Positions 20,039 to 29,486 of a stretch of DNA of 64,000 nucleotides are shown piece by piece. Position numbers and translations under genes: made by a program. Source of the stretch: Metapseudomonas resinovorans DSM 21078 (GTDB lineage Bacteria; Pseudomonadota; Gammaproteobacteria; Pseudomonadales; Pseudomonadaceae); NCBI RefSeq assembly GCF_000423545.1, contig NZ_AUIE01000009.1:124001-188000 (forward strand). Direction: 5' to 3'. The stretch's first letter is position 1. Each line of letters begins with the position of its first letter. The notes beneath the pieces are model-generated. The model saw nothing but the letters and a program-made list of their open reading frames with translations, searched no databases and had not been told where the DNA came from.

Positions 20039-20788
20039 ATGGACCTTCTCCTTCTCGAAGCCCTGGCCATCGGCGCCATCCTTGGCCTTCTGCTCGGCCT
20101 GACCGGTGCCGGCGGTTCTCTGGTAGCCCTGCCCCTGCTACTCAGCCTGCACCTGCCGCTGCGCGACGCTATCGGCGTGAGCCTGGGCGCCGTGGCCCTG
20201 TCCGCCGCCATCGGCGCCATTCCCCGAACCTTCCAGGGCCTGGTGGCCTGGCGCCCGGTGCTGCTGCTGGCCATCAGCGGTTTACCCGGCAACGCCGTCG
20301 GCCAGTGGTTGGGACGTTTCATCCCCGAGTTCGCGCTGATCCTCGGCTTCTGCCTGCTGGTGCTCTGGTCCGCCTGGCGCATGTGGCGGGGTGCCGGCCT
20401 GCCTCCGGGCAACCCCGGTCCGCTGCGCAGCGCGCCCTTGGTGGCCATCGGCGTGGGGGTCGGGTTGCTCTCCGGAGTCATGGGCGTGGGGGGTGGCTTC
20501 CTCGTGGTGCCGGCACTGCTGTGGTTCACCCCGCTGTCGATGCTGGCTGCCACCGCCACCTCGATGGCGGTGATCGCGCTGGTTTCCGGCGGCGGTTTCC
20601 TCCTTTACCTGACCGGTGCGCAGCCGCCCATGGCCCTGCTCGGCGGCCTGGCGGCCGGCGGCGCCATCGGTGTGCTCTGCGGCAACCTACTGGCCACGCG
20701 CCTGCGGGGCGCTACCCTGCAGCGACTATTCGCCCTGATGCTGGTAGCGGTGAGCCTCTCCCTGGCAGCCCAACGGCTATTGGGCTGA
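20039..20788 (+). CDS. TauE/SafE-family membrane permease
   Basis: This 249-residue protein has about eight hydrophobic segments and two glycine-rich repeats, GLLLGLTGAGGSLVALPLLL and GLLSGVMGVGGGFLVVPAL, the paired signature of TauE/SafE (DUF81) carriers. Family members export sulfite, sulfoacetate and related anions. It starts 2 bp after the mnmC stop; no sulfur genes are nearby, so the substrate is unknown. Confidence 0.88.
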   Translation: MDLLLLEALAIGAILGLLLGLTGAGGSLVALPLLLSLHLPLRDAIGVSLGAVALSAAIGAIPRTFQGLVAWRPVLLLAISGLPGNAVGQWLGRFIPEFALILGFCLLVLWSAWRMWRGAGLPPGNPGPLRSAPLVAIGVGVGLLSGVMGVGGGFLVVPALLWFTPLSMLAATATSMAVIALVSGGGFLLYLTGAQPPMALLGGLAAGGAIGVLCGNLLATRLRGATLQRLFALMLVAVSLSLAAQRLLG

Positions 20789-20838
20789 AGCCCAACCCAG
20801 TTATAACCAATCGATATAAAACTCCAGAAAGCACACAG

Positions 20839-20867
20839 GGGTCGGACCCTTTAGTGCCTTCGGGCAC
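20839..20867 (+). promoter_or_regulatory. Hairpins in the asnB leader
   Basis: A GGGTC-G-GACCC palindrome (20839-20849) is followed by the hairpin GTGCC-TTCG-GGCAC (20854-20867), both between the TauE/SafE gene and the asnB start. CGATATAAAAC at 20812-20822 could be a -10 region. A role in osmotic control is possible but not shown. Confidence 0.35.
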
Positions 20868-20899
20868 GAACTCCCCAACGGCAACACCGGTAAGGACTT

Positions 20900-22669
20900 A
20901 TGTGCGGCATTTCTGGAGAACTTCGCTTCGACAAACAACCGGCCGACCTGGCCGCCCTCGATAGAATCACCCACCACCTGGCACCCCGCGGCCCCGACGC
21001 GTGGGGCCTGCACAGCCAGGGACCGATCGCCCTGGGCCATCGACGGCTGAAGATCATGGACCTGGCCGACGCCTCCGGGCAGCCCATGCTGGACCCCGAA
21101 CTGGGCCTGGCCATGGTGTTCAACGGCGCCATCTACAACTACCCCGAGCTGCGCAAGGAGCTGCTCGCCCTCGGCTACCACTTCCATTCCGACGGTGACA
21201 CCGAGGTGCTGCTCAAGGCCTGGCACGCCTGGGGCAAGGACATGCTGCCCAGGCTCAACGGCATGTTCGCCCTGGCCATCTGGGATCGCGACAGCCAGCG
21301 CCTGTTCCTCGCTCGCGACCGCCTCGGCATCAAGCCGCTGTACCTGTCGCGCACCGACCAGCGCCTGCGCTTCGCCTCCAGCCTGCCGGCCCTGTTGCAG
21401 GGCGGGGATCTGGACGCCGCGCTGGACCCGGAAGCGCTGAACTTCTACCTCAACTTCCATTCCGTGGTGCCGGCGCCGCGCACCCTGGTCAAGGGTGTGG
21501 AAAAGCTGCCGCCGGCCAGTTGGATGCAGATCGACGCCGACGGCAATTGCAGCCAGGGTACCTGGTGGGAGCTGGAGTACGGCCCGCGCGAGGACGAACA
21601 GGGCCTCGGCTTCGAGGACTGGCGCGACCGCTTGCTCGGCAGCCTGCGCGACGCCGTATCGATCCGCCAGCGCGCCGCCCGCGAAGTGGGCGTGCTGCTC
21701 TCCGGCGGGGTGGATTCCAGCCTGCTGGTGGGCCTGCTGGCCGAAGCCGGCGTCGAACAACTGGCCACCTTCTCCATCGGCTTCCAGGATGCCGGCGGCG
21801 AACGGGGGGACGAATTCGAGTACTCCGACCTGATCGCCCGCCACTACGGCACCCGCCACCAGCAGTTGCGCATCGACGAGCACGAAGTGCTGGAGCAGCT
21901 CCCCGCCGCCTTCTCCGCCATGAGCGAGCCGATGGTCAGTCACGACTGCATTGCCTTCTACCTGCTGGCCCGCGAAGTCTCGAAGCATTGCAAAGTTGTA
22001 CAGAGCGGCCAGGGCGCCGACGAGCTGTTCGGGGGCTACCACTGGTACCCGCCATTGGCCGATACCTGCGACCCATTCAACAACTACCGCGCCGCCTTCT
22101 TCGACCGCCCCCACACCGAGTACCAGGCCACAGTGCAGCCGACCTGGCTCACTCCCGACCTGGCCGGGGACTTCGTGCGCCAGCACTTCGAGAGGCCCGG
22201 CGCACTCGACCCGGTGGACAAGGCCCTGCGCCTGGACAGCACGGTGATGCTGGTGGACGACCCGGTGAAGCGGGTGGACAACATGACCATGGCCTGGGGC
22301 CTGGAAGCACGGGTGCCGTTCCTCGACTACCGGGTGGCCGAGTTGTCGGCGCGCATCCCGTCGCGCTTCAAGCTGGGCGACGGCGGCAAGGCGGTGCTCA
22401 AGGCCGCCGCGCGCCAGGTCATTCCCCAGGCGGTGATCGACCGACCCAAAGGCTATTTCCCGGTCCCCGGCCTCAAACACCTGGAAGGCCGCACCCGCGA
22501 GTGGGTGCGCGAACTGCTGCTGGACCCGAGCCAGGATCGCGGGCTGTTCCAACCGGCCATGCTCGAACGCCTGCTCGCCAGCCCGTCGGAGGACATCACC
22601 CCGCTAAGGGGCTCGAAGCTCTGGCAAATGGCCGCGCTCAACCTCTGGCTCAACCAACAGGGACTCTGA
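20900..22669 (+). CDS. asnB: N-acetylglutaminylglutamine amidotransferase (asparagine synthase family)
   Basis: This 589-residue AsnB-like enzyme has the N-terminal class II glutaminase domain with nucleophile Cys2 (MCGISGEL) and ARDRLGIKPLYLS, and a C-terminal synthetase domain with PP-loop VLLSGGVDSSLL. Beside ngg and an M42 peptidase it is the amidating enzyme for the osmolyte N-acetylglutaminylglutamine amide (NAGGN), not ordinary asparagine synthetase. AAGGA precedes the ATG. Four bases separate it from ngg, so they form an operon. Confidence 0.93.
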   Translation: MCGISGELRFDKQPADLAALDRITHHLAPRGPDAWGLHSQGPIALGHRRLKIMDLADASGQPMLDPELGLAMVFNGAIYNYPELRKELLALGYHFHSDGDTEVLLKAWHAWGKDMLPRLNGMFALAIWDRDSQRLFLARDRLGIKPLYLSRTDQRLRFASSLPALLQGGDLDAALDPEALNFYLNFHSVVPAPRTLVKGVEKLPPASWMQIDADGNCSQGTWWELEYGPREDEQGLGFEDWRDRLLGSLRDAVSIRQRAAREVGVLLSGGVDSSLLVGLLAEAGVEQLATFSIGFQDAGGERGDEFEYSDLIARHYGTRHQQLRIDEHEVLEQLPAAFSAMSEPMVSHDCIAFYLLAREVSKHCKVVQSGQGADELFGGYHWYPPLADTCDPFNNYRAAFFDRPHTEYQATVQPTWLTPDLAGDFVRQHFERPGALDPVDKALRLDSTVMLVDDPVKRVDNMTMAWGLEARVPFLDYRVAELSARIPSRFKLGDGGKAVLKAAARQVIPQAVIDRPKGYFPVPGLKHLEGRTREWVRELLLDPSQDRGLFQPAMLERLLASPSEDITPLRGSKLWQMAALNLWLNQQGL

Positions 22670-22673
22670 ATCG

Positions 22674-24413
22674 ATGAAAACCCACACCCTGCACAGTCAG
22701 CGCCTGTTGCGTGGCCAGACGCCGTCCTATCAGCGCCTGCAGGCACGCCTCGCCGAAGGCCACCGGGAGCCCCACGACGCGCCGCAAATACTCCACTGTG
22801 GCTGGGGCCGCCTGCTGCTCGGCCACACGTTTCCCGATCCGGCGAGCCTCGCCCGCGAACTACTGGACGAACAGCCCGGCGAGCGCGATATCGCCCTCTA
22901 TGTCGCCGCGCCCCAGCAGGTGCTGGCCCAGGCGCCGCAGCATCTCTTCCTCGACCCGTCCGACACCTTGCGTCTCTGGTTCCCCGACTACCGTCCGGCA
23001 CGCCGGGCCTTTCGCGGCTTCCGCATCCGTCGTGCCCTGGGCGACGCCGACTGGCAGGCGGTCAACCAGCTCTACCGCTGCCGCGGCATGCTGCCGGTGG
23101 ATCAGGACGCCATTACCCCACGCCATCTGGGCGGGCCGGTCTACTGGCTGGCCGAGGACGAAGACGACAGCCAGGTGATCGGTGCTGTCATGGGCCTCAA
23201 CCATTTCAAGGCGTTCGACGACCCGGAAGGCGGCTCCAGCCTCTGGTGCCTGGCGGTGGACCCGCAATGCAGCCGTCCCGGCGTCGGCGAAGCGCTGGTT
23301 CGCCACCTGATCGAGCACTTCATGGGCCGTGGACTCAATTACCTCGACCTCTCGGTGCTGCACGACAACCGCCAGGCCAAGGCGCTCTACGCCAAGCTGG
23401 GTTTCCGGGACCTGGCCACCTTCGCGGTCAAGCGCAAGAACAGCATCAACCACACGCTGTACATCGGCCCCGGCCCCGAAGAGCAACTCAACCCCTACGC
23501 CCGCATCATCGTTGACGAGGCCCTGCGCCGTGGCATCGAAGTGCAGGTGGATGACGCCGAGGGCGGGCTGTTCAGCCTCAGCCAGGGCGGCCGGCGCATC
23601 CGTTGCCGGGAGTCCCTGAGCGACCTCACCAGCGCGGTGAGCATGACCCTCTGCCAGGACAAGCACCTGACCCACCGCGCCCTCGCCCGGGTGGGCATTC
23701 GCCAGCCGGCCCAGCGCCTGGCCGGCAGCGACGCGGAGAATACCGCCTTCCTCGCCGAGCACGGCAGCCTGGTCGTCAAACCGGTGAATGGCGAGCAGGG
23801 CCAGGGCGTGGCGGTGGACCTGCGCAACCTGGACGAGGTGAAGACCGCCATCGCCAACGCCGAGCACTTCGACAGCCGGGTGTTGCTGGAGAGCTGTCAC
23901 ACGGGCTTCGACCTGCGGGTGGTGGTGATCAACTACGAAGTGGTCGCCGCCGCCATCCGCCGCCCGGCCGAGGTGATGGGCGATGGCCAGCGGACCTTGC
24001 GCCAGCTGATCGAACGCCAGAGCCGCCGCCGCCAGGCGGCCACCCAGGGCGAAAGCCGCATCCCCCTCGACGGGGAAACCGAACGCACCCTGCGCGCCGC
24101 GGGCGTTGGCTATGACGACGTGCTGCCCGCCGGCACCCGTCTGGCCGTGCGGCGCACCGCCAACCTGCACACCGGCGGCACCCTGGAAGACGTTACCGCG
24201 ACCCTGCACCCGGCCCTGGCAGAAGCCTCCATCCTCGCCGCGCGCACCCTGGAAATCCCGGTGGTGGGCCTGGACCTGCTGGTACCCGCCGCCGACCAGC
24301 CGGACTACGTACTGATCGAAGCCAATGAGCGGGTCGGCCTGGCCAACCACCAGCCGCAACCGACGGCGGAGCGTTTTATCGACCTGCTATTTCCGTTGAG
24401 CCGCACGCCCTGA
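22674..24413 (+). CDS. ngg: N-acetylglutaminylglutamine synthetase
   Basis: This 579-residue protein has an N-terminal region with a GNAT acetyltransferase domain (about residues 115-255; LWCLAVDPQCSRPGVGEALVRHL) and a C-terminal ATP-grasp domain (GSLVVKPVNGEQGQGVAVDL, then DLRVVVINYEVVAAAIRRPA and LIEANERVGLANHQP). This fusion acetylates glutamine and ligates a second glutamine to make the dipeptide that AsnB amidates. It is the defining gene of the NAGGN pathway, made under high osmolarity. It lies between asnB and the M42 peptidase. Confidence 0.93.
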   Translation: MKTHTLHSQRLLRGQTPSYQRLQARLAEGHREPHDAPQILHCGWGRLLLGHTFPDPASLARELLDEQPGERDIALYVAAPQQVLAQAPQHLFLDPSDTLRLWFPDYRPARRAFRGFRIRRALGDADWQAVNQLYRCRGMLPVDQDAITPRHLGGPVYWLAEDEDDSQVIGAVMGLNHFKAFDDPEGGSSLWCLAVDPQCSRPGVGEALVRHLIEHFMGRGLNYLDLSVLHDNRQAKALYAKLGFRDLATFAVKRKNSINHTLYIGPGPEEQLNPYARIIVDEALRRGIEVQVDDAEGGLFSLSQGGRRIRCRESLSDLTSAVSMTLCQDKHLTHRALARVGIRQPAQRLAGSDAENTAFLAEHGSLVVKPVNGEQGQGVAVDLRNLDEVKTAIANAEHFDSRVLLESCHTGFDLRVVVINYEVVAAAIRRPAEVMGDGQRTLRQLIERQSRRRQAATQGESRIPLDGETERTLRAAGVGYDDVLPAGTRLAVRRTANLHTGGTLEDVTATLHPALAEASILAARTLEIPVVGLDLLVPAADQPDYVLIEANERVGLANHQPQPTAERFIDLLFPLSRTP

Positions 24414-24422
24414 CCTGCCTTC

Positions 24423-24498
24423 GTAGGACGGGTGGAGCAGAGCGATACCCATCACCACGAGCCACCGACAGGCATCGCGAGGCTCCATCCATTCTGCG
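24423..24498. repeat. REP-like inverted repeat doublet
   Basis: The left unit (GTAGGACGGGTGGAGCAGAG, then CGATACCC) and the right unit (CGCGAGGCTCCATCCATTC read inverted) form an imperfect inverted pair between ngg and the peptidase gene. The CGATACCCATCA core also occurs at 13600. It separates the two coding regions by 143 bp without an obvious T-run. Confidence 0.7.
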
Positions 24499-24556
24499 GG
24501 ACTAAGCCGGCGGCAATCGCGGCGTCCAGCACCGTGCCGCATTCCGAGGAGCAGCC

Positions 24557-25750
24557 ATGAGCCAGACACGTCCCGAACCCGACCTCGCCTACCTGCAGAA
24601 GGTGCTGCTGGAGATGCTCGCCATTCCCAGCCCCACCGGTTTTACCGACACCATCGTGCGCTACGTCGCCGAGCGGCTGGACGAGATCGGCATTCCCTAC
24701 GAGTTGACCCGGCGCGGCACCATCCGCGCCACGGTCAAGGGCCGGCAGAGCAGCCCCGACCGCGCGGTTTCAGCGCACCTGGACACCATCGGCGCCATCG
24801 TCCGTGAGGTGAAGGACAACGGCCGCCTGGGCCTGGCCCCCGTAGGTTGCTGGTCCAGTCGCTTCGCCGAGGGCAGCCGCGTCAGCCTGTTCGGTGACGG
24901 CCGGGTCCTGCGCGGCAGCGTGCTGCCGCTGCTGGCCTCCGGGCACGCCTTCAATACCCAGGTGGATAGCCTGCCCATCAGTTGGGACCACGTGGAGCTG
25001 CGCCTGGATGCCTACAGCACAACCCGGGCCGACTGCGAAACCCTTGGCGTTTCAGTGGGCGACTTCGTCGCCTTCGACCCCCTGCCGGAGTTCACCGAGA
25101 GCGGGCATATCAGCGCGCGGCATCTCGACGACAAGGCCGGGGTGGCCGCCCTGCTCACTGCGCTCAAAGGCATCACCGAGGCGCGCCTGGTGCCCCCCAT
25201 CGATTGTCACCCGCTGTTCACCATCACCGAGGAAATCGGCTCCGGATCGGCTGCCGCACTGCCCTGGGATGTCAGCGAGTTCGTCGGCATCGACATTGCC
25301 CCGGTCGCCCCCGGCCAGCACTCCAGCGAGCATGCGGTGACCGTTGCCCTGCAGGACTCCGGCGGCCCCTACGACTTCCACCTCTCACGGCATCTGCTGC
25401 GCCTGGCGGAGGCCCAGTCCATTCCGCTGCGCCGCGACCTGTTCCGCTACTACCACAGCGACGCCCAGTCGGCAGTCACCGCCGGCCATGACATCCGCAC
25501 CGCACTCGTGGCCTTCGGGTGCGATGCCACCCATGGCTATGAACGCACCCATATCGACAGCCTGGAGGCCCTGACCCGCCTGCTCGGCGCATACCTGATG
25601 AGCCCTCCGGTCTTCGCCAGCGACGCCGTGAACAGCCAGCAGTCCCTGGAGCCCTTCAGCCACCAGCTGGAGCATGACGCACAGATGGAGAGCGAGACGC
25701 GCGTCCCGACCGTGGAAAGTCTTGTGGGAAAGGGTGACGGCAGCCCTTGA
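24557..25750 (+). CDS. M42-family peptidase of the NAGGN osmolyte system
   Basis: This 397-residue M42/M20-like metallopeptidase has metal-binding motifs SAHLDT (about residue 77), HLDDKAGVAALLTAL, EEIGSGSAAALPWD and the late His in CDATHGYERTHID. Family members are di-zinc aminopeptidases. Its place directly after asnB and ngg is the standard arrangement for NAGGN biosynthesis, where it probably turns over or matures the dipeptide. GAGGAG precedes the ATG. Confidence 0.9.
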   Translation: MSQTRPEPDLAYLQKVLLEMLAIPSPTGFTDTIVRYVAERLDEIGIPYELTRRGTIRATVKGRQSSPDRAVSAHLDTIGAIVREVKDNGRLGLAPVGCWSSRFAEGSRVSLFGDGRVLRGSVLPLLASGHAFNTQVDSLPISWDHVELRLDAYSTTRADCETLGVSVGDFVAFDPLPEFTESGHISARHLDDKAGVAALLTALKGITEARLVPPIDCHPLFTITEEIGSGSAAALPWDVSEFVGIDIAPVAPGQHSSEHAVTVALQDSGGPYDFHLSRHLLRLAEAQSIPLRRDLFRYYHSDAQSAVTAGHDIRTALVAFGCDATHGYERTHIDSLEALTRLLGAYLMSPPVFASDAVNSQQSLEPFSHQLEHDAQMESETRVPTVESLVGKGDGSP

Positions 25751-25812
25751 AGGGCGAGCCCTCTAGGAGCAAAGTGCCACCCAGGGACGCATAACAACAC
25801 GGGTGGTCACCC

Positions 25813-28590
25813 ATGCTTCACCTTTCAGGCTGTGTGAAAACTGTCGCACTCGGTCTGGTCTTTCTTCTGCTCTGGATCTGCCGGCCCGCCTTCGCCCAGG
25901 AGGCAGTGCCGCTCGACCGGGATCAACTACGCCTTCCCCTCGGCCATTGGGTCGAATACCTGGAAGACCCCAAGGGCGAACTCGACCTCGAACAGGTGCG
26001 CAAGCTCCCCGATCCGGCATTCCAGAAGCTGCCAGGGGAACAAGCGAACCTCGGCAAGAACCGTTCGGTCTGGTGGTTCAAGGTGCACTTGGACAACCAG
26101 CGCGCCCACGCCCTGGATGGCTACCTGGAAGCCAACTATCCGCTGCTGGACGACATTCGCCTCTACTACATCGCCGCTGACGGTCGCGTGCAGGCCCAGG
26201 AATCCGGAGACCGGTTCGCGTTCTCCCAGCGCCCGGTACAGGTGCGCAACTTCTGGTTCCCCCTTTGCGTCGAGCCGGGCCAGAGCACGCTGATCCTGCG
26301 GGTGGAAAGCACCAGCACGCTGTTTGTGCCACTGGTGTTCAGCACCTTTGACGCCAGCGCCGCCGCCCAGGAGAACCTCATGGGGTTCAACGGCGCCTTC
26401 TATGGCGTGCTGTTCGCCATGTTTTTCTACAACCTGTTCCTCTATCTGTCGCTGCGCGAACCGGCCTACCTCTGGTACCTGGCCTACAACCTCAACGTGG
26501 GCCTGCTCGCCGCCTGCTTCGACGGCATGCTGTTCAAGCTGCTGCCGGACCACGTGGGGCTGCAGTCGGTGGCGATCTACATCTTCATGTACCTGCATTG
26601 CCTGACTGCAGTGCAGTTCAGCCGCCACTTCCTCCACACCAGACTGCACTTCCCACGCCTGGACCAGGTGCTGCGTGGATTGATGGCAGCGACCCTGGTG
26701 GCGGTGCTCAGCTTCCCGCTGATCGGCCTGCAGAACTGGAACATCCTCGCCAGCCTCACGGTCTTGGCAATCTCCGCCTTCCTCCTTCTCACCGGCATCT
26801 ACGTCTGGCGCAAGGGTTTGCGCTACGGCTCCTACTACACCCTGGCCTGGGGTGTGCTGCTGTTCGCGTTCATCCAGGTCACCACCGGTTCGCTGGGCGT
26901 CGAGGTACTGGGGCTGTTCGGCGCCACCGTGGTGAAGATCGGCGTCACCATCGAGCTGATCACCCTCTCCATCGGCCTGGCTGACCGCATCAACACCCTC
27001 AAGGAAGAAGGCTTCCGCTCACGCCAGGCCGCCGAACAAGCGCATTTCGAGAACCAGGCCAAGAGCCGCTTCCTGGCCACGATGAGTCACGAGATCCGCA
27101 CCCCGCTCAATGGCGTGCTGGGCATGCTGCAACTGCTCAAGGAAACCCCGCTGGACCGCAGCCAGCGCTTCTACGTCGACACCATCTCCAGCTCGGGTAC
27201 CGCGTTGATGACGGTGATCAACGACATCCTCGACTTCGCCCGAATCGAGTCGGGCAAGCTGGAACTGGAAAATATCGAGTTCGACCTGGAAGACCTGGCC
27301 TCGGACACGCTCGGCCTGTTCACCGCGCAGGCCATGGACAAGCGCCTGGGCCTGCACCTCAGCCTGGACACCGGGGTGCCTCGACGCATCCTGGGTGACC
27401 CGACGCGGCTCAAGCAGGTGCTGATGAACCTGCTGGGCAATGCCCTCAAGTTCACGGCCGAGGGCCATGTGGCACTCAACCTCAGTCTGCGCCGCACCTC
27501 CGAGGGCAAGGCGCACCTGGTGTTCAGCGTCATTGACAGCGGCATCGGCATCCGGCCCGAAGCGTTGGCCCAGCTGTTCGATTCCTTCGCCCAGGGTGAC
27601 TCCAGCACCACGCGCCGTTACGGTGGCAGCGGCCTGGGCCTGGCGATCAGCAAAGAGCTGGTGGAAATGATGGGTGGGCGCATCGAAGTGCAGAGCACCC
27701 TCAACCAGGGCACCCGCTTCAGCTTCGATGTTCCCCTGCAGCCCGGCGAGTTCGATAGCGACGAGATGAACCAGCTGCTGGACGGCCGCACGGCTCTGCT
27801 CGCCTGCCAGGACGCCCTTGGCCTGGACGCCCTGAGTCGCCTGCTCGGCCGCTGGGGTATGCGCTGCGAACGATGCCAGGACCCGGCCAGACTGATCGAC
27901 CAGCTGGAAGACTTCGCCGTACCGCCCTTGCTGGTGTTGCAGGCACCCTGGCCAGGGGATCCGGAACGCTGGGTAGACAAGCTGCGCCCGCACCTGGAGC
28001 ACGGCCAGCGCGTGTTGCTGATCTGCTCGCCGGAACACAGCCAGCAGCTCCCCGCAGGCGCTGGCCTGCGCCTGCGTGCCCTGGCCCGGCCGCTAACCCT
28101 GGCGCAGCTGCGCGACACCCTGCAGGAGCTCTACCGTGAGCGGCGCCTGGAAGAGCGCACCCAGCAACAGGAAGAGCGCCGCCGGGTGAGCGCCACCCCC
28201 TGCATCCTGGTGGCTGAAGACAACCCGGTGAACCAGATGGTGGTCCAGGGCTTCCTCAAGAAGCGCGGCTATCTGGTACGTACCGTGACCAATGGCGTAG
28301 CGGCGGTGGACGAGTATCAGCGCGACCCGGAGGGCATCCAACTGATTCTGATGGACTGCGAGATGCCGGAAATGGACGGCTTCGAGGCCACCCGGCAGAT
28401 TCGTCGGCTCGAACGCAACCGCAACTGGCCACCGGTGCCGATCGTTGCACTGACTGCGCATATCCTCGAAGAACATCGCCAGGCTGGCGCCGACGCCGGC
28501 ATGGACGACTTCCTCGGCAAGCCCCTGGACAGCGCCCTGCTGTTCGCCACGCTGGAGCGCTTTATCCTGCGCCAGAGCGTGGACGGGTGA
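25813..28590 (+). CDS. Hybrid sensor histidine kinase with 7TM-DISM sensor
   Basis: This 925-residue protein has a signal peptide, a periplasmic DISM extracellular domain (about 45-185), seven transmembrane helices (about 190-390), a HisKA domain with H-box [15 protein letters not shown] (phospho-acceptor His426), an HATPase domain ([19 protein letters not shown]), a degenerate receiver-like segment (about 655-770) and a C-terminal receiver with [12 protein letters not shown] (Asp848). The layout resembles Pseudomonas RetS/LadS-type hybrid kinases. It lies 62 bp after the M42 peptidase gene and may sense osmotic or envelope conditions; the ligand is unknown. Confidence 0.9.
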   Translation: MLHLSGCVKTVALGLVFLLLWICRPAFAQEAVPLDRDQLRLPLGHWVEYLEDPKGELDLEQVRKLPDPAFQKLPGEQANLGKNRSVWWFKVHLDNQRAHALDGYLEANYPLLDDIRLYYIAADGRVQAQESGDRFAFSQRPVQVRNFWFPLCVEPGQSTLILRVESTSTLFVPLVFSTFDASAAAQENLMGFNGAFYGVLFAMFFYNLFLYLSLREPAYLWYLAYNLNVGLLAACFDGMLFKLLPDHVGLQSVAIYIFMYLHCLTAVQFSRHFLHTRLHFPRLDQVLRGLMAATLVAVLSFPLIGLQNWNILASLTVLAISAFLLLTGIYVWRKGLRYGSYYTLAWGVLLFAFIQVTTGSLGVEVLGLFGATVVKIGVTIELITLSIGLADRINTLKEEGFRSRQAAEQAHFENQAKSRFLATMSHEIRTPLNGVLGMLQLLKETPLDRSQRFYVDTISSSGTALMTVINDILDFARIESGKLELENIEFDLEDLASDTLGLFTAQAMDKRLGLHLSLDTGVPRRILGDPTRLKQVLMNLLGNALKFTAEGHVALNLSLRRTSEGKAHLVFSVIDSGIGIRPEALAQLFDSFAQGDSSTTRRYGGSGLGLAISKELVEMMGGRIEVQSTLNQGTRFSFDVPLQPGEFDSDEMNQLLDGRTALLACQDALGLDALSRLLGRWGMRCERCQDPARLIDQLEDFAVPPLLVLQAPWPGDPERWVDKLRPHLEHGQRVLLICSPEHSQQLPAGAGLRLRALARPLTLAQLRDTLQELYRERRLEERTQQQEERRRVSATPCILVAEDNPVNQMVVQGFLKKRGYLVRTVTNGVAAVDEYQRDPEGIQLILMDCEMPEMDGFEATRQIRRLERNRNWPPVPIVALTAHILEEHRQAGADAGMDDFLGKPLDSALLFATLERFILRQSVDG

Positions 28591-28639
28591 CGGCATGGCG
28601 CGGGGGCGTTAGCATTTCGCCCCCGCTGGAGATCTCCCG

Positions 28640-28870
28640 ATGCTCATTCCCTTTGACCTGCTCGAAGCCGATACCCTGACCCGCCTGATCGAGGACTTCG
28701 TGACTCGCGAAGGCACCGACAACGGCGACGACACCCCACTGGAAACCCGCGTGGAGCGCGTCCGCCGCGCCCTGCAGAAAGGTGAGGCGGTGATCGCCTA
28801 CGACCCCGACAGCCAACTCTGTCAGCTGATGCTCAAGCTGGATGTGCCCAAGGAGTGGCTGGAGGAGTAG
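28640..28870 (+). CDS. YheU-family small protein
   Basis: This 76-residue acidic protein starts MLIPFDLLEADTLTRLIEDFV and contains LETRVERVRRALQKGEAVI, matching the YheU family (PF06794) that is conserved in gammaproteobacteria without a known function. GGAGATC lies upstream of the ATG. It follows the hybrid kinase by 49 bp. Confidence 0.88.
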   Translation: MLIPFDLLEADTLTRLIEDFVTREGTDNGDDTPLETRVERVRRALQKGEAVIAYDPDSQLCQLMLKLDVPKEWLEE

Positions 28871-28965
28871 CGCCCGCGCCCTCGCAGGGACTCAACCCGC
28901 TGTGGGGAAGCGTCCAAGTGGCGATCGATCCACCCTGACAGGGGGGGCGAAAAAACTGCAGGCAC

Positions 28966-28989
28966 AAAAAAGGCCGCCACGGGGCGACC
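28966..28989 (-). terminator. Rho-independent terminator on the minus strand
   Basis: Read on the minus strand, GGTCGCC (28989-28983), loop CCGT, GGCGGCC (28978-28972) form a 7-bp stem with one G-U pair, followed by six Ts (28971-28966). No annotated gene runs leftward into it, so it implies an unannotated leftward transcript between here and about 29250. Confidence 0.7.
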
Positions 28990-29349
28990 CAAACAAAGCA
29001 CAGAGCACCAATAGACTCTGAAGCCAGAGTGTAGATGCCCTGTGATGAAATGATGACAGTAGGCGCGAATTCACCCTGCATTTCGTCGGCAAATTCCGCG
29101 AAAAACGCATCAACCGCTCTAGATCGAGACTTCTGCCTCGACACGTGCGGCGTACTCTCCGATGCGCGAATCGACTGTCTCTGCTTATAAATTCCCTCGC
29201 ACCGGCGAGACATTTCGTACAAACCTTCAACCTTGAGCGCCTACAACGCCGCTCGCTAGAGTCCCTGACCGTTGCGGTTGGAACCGCGATCGGGAGTCGC
29301 AACCCGAACTTCACGCAGGACACGACCCACCTGTTACGCAATTGCTACA
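28990..29349. other. Non-coding stretch, possibly a leftward small RNA
   Basis: No convincing gene on either strand. TTATAAAT at 29184-29191 is the best -10-like element. A GCGGTT-GG-AACCGC palindrome sits at 29273-29286. Leftward transcription ending at 28966 would cover this region. The possible minus-strand frame 29222-28833 runs straight through the terminator and is not supported. Confidence 0.4.
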
Positions 29350-29486
29350 TGGTGGGCCGTGCAGGGAAGGCTTCGGCCTTGCCGGGTTTTCCTCGCGTAA
29401 CCGGTTTGCGACCCCTGCACGGCCCGCCGCCCTACCGTGTCGTGACGGTAAGGTGCGGCTTCTCTGGTAAGCGAGGAAGCAAGGAT
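29350..29486 (+). ncRNA. Structured 5' leader RNA element
   Basis: The leader of the downstream small gene can fold extensively. P1 pairs 29350-29366 with 29413-29429: 13 uninterrupted Watson-Crick pairs in the core, with G-U and further pairs at the base. Inside it P2 is AAGGC-UUCG-GCCUU (29367-29380), a C(UUCG)G tetraloop, and P3 pairs 29381-29385 with 29401-29405. After P1, P4 pairs 29426-29438 with 29445-29459 with two bulges; it competes for the base of P1. P5 (29459-29464 with 29473-29479) covers the GAGGA before the start codon. The fold was drawn by hand. Confidence 0.6.

Noticed and set aside
28833-29222. Minus-strand frame of 129 codons next to YheU
   Set aside because: It runs through an intrinsic terminator and overlaps YheU; the tail is low-complexity and no family is recognisable.
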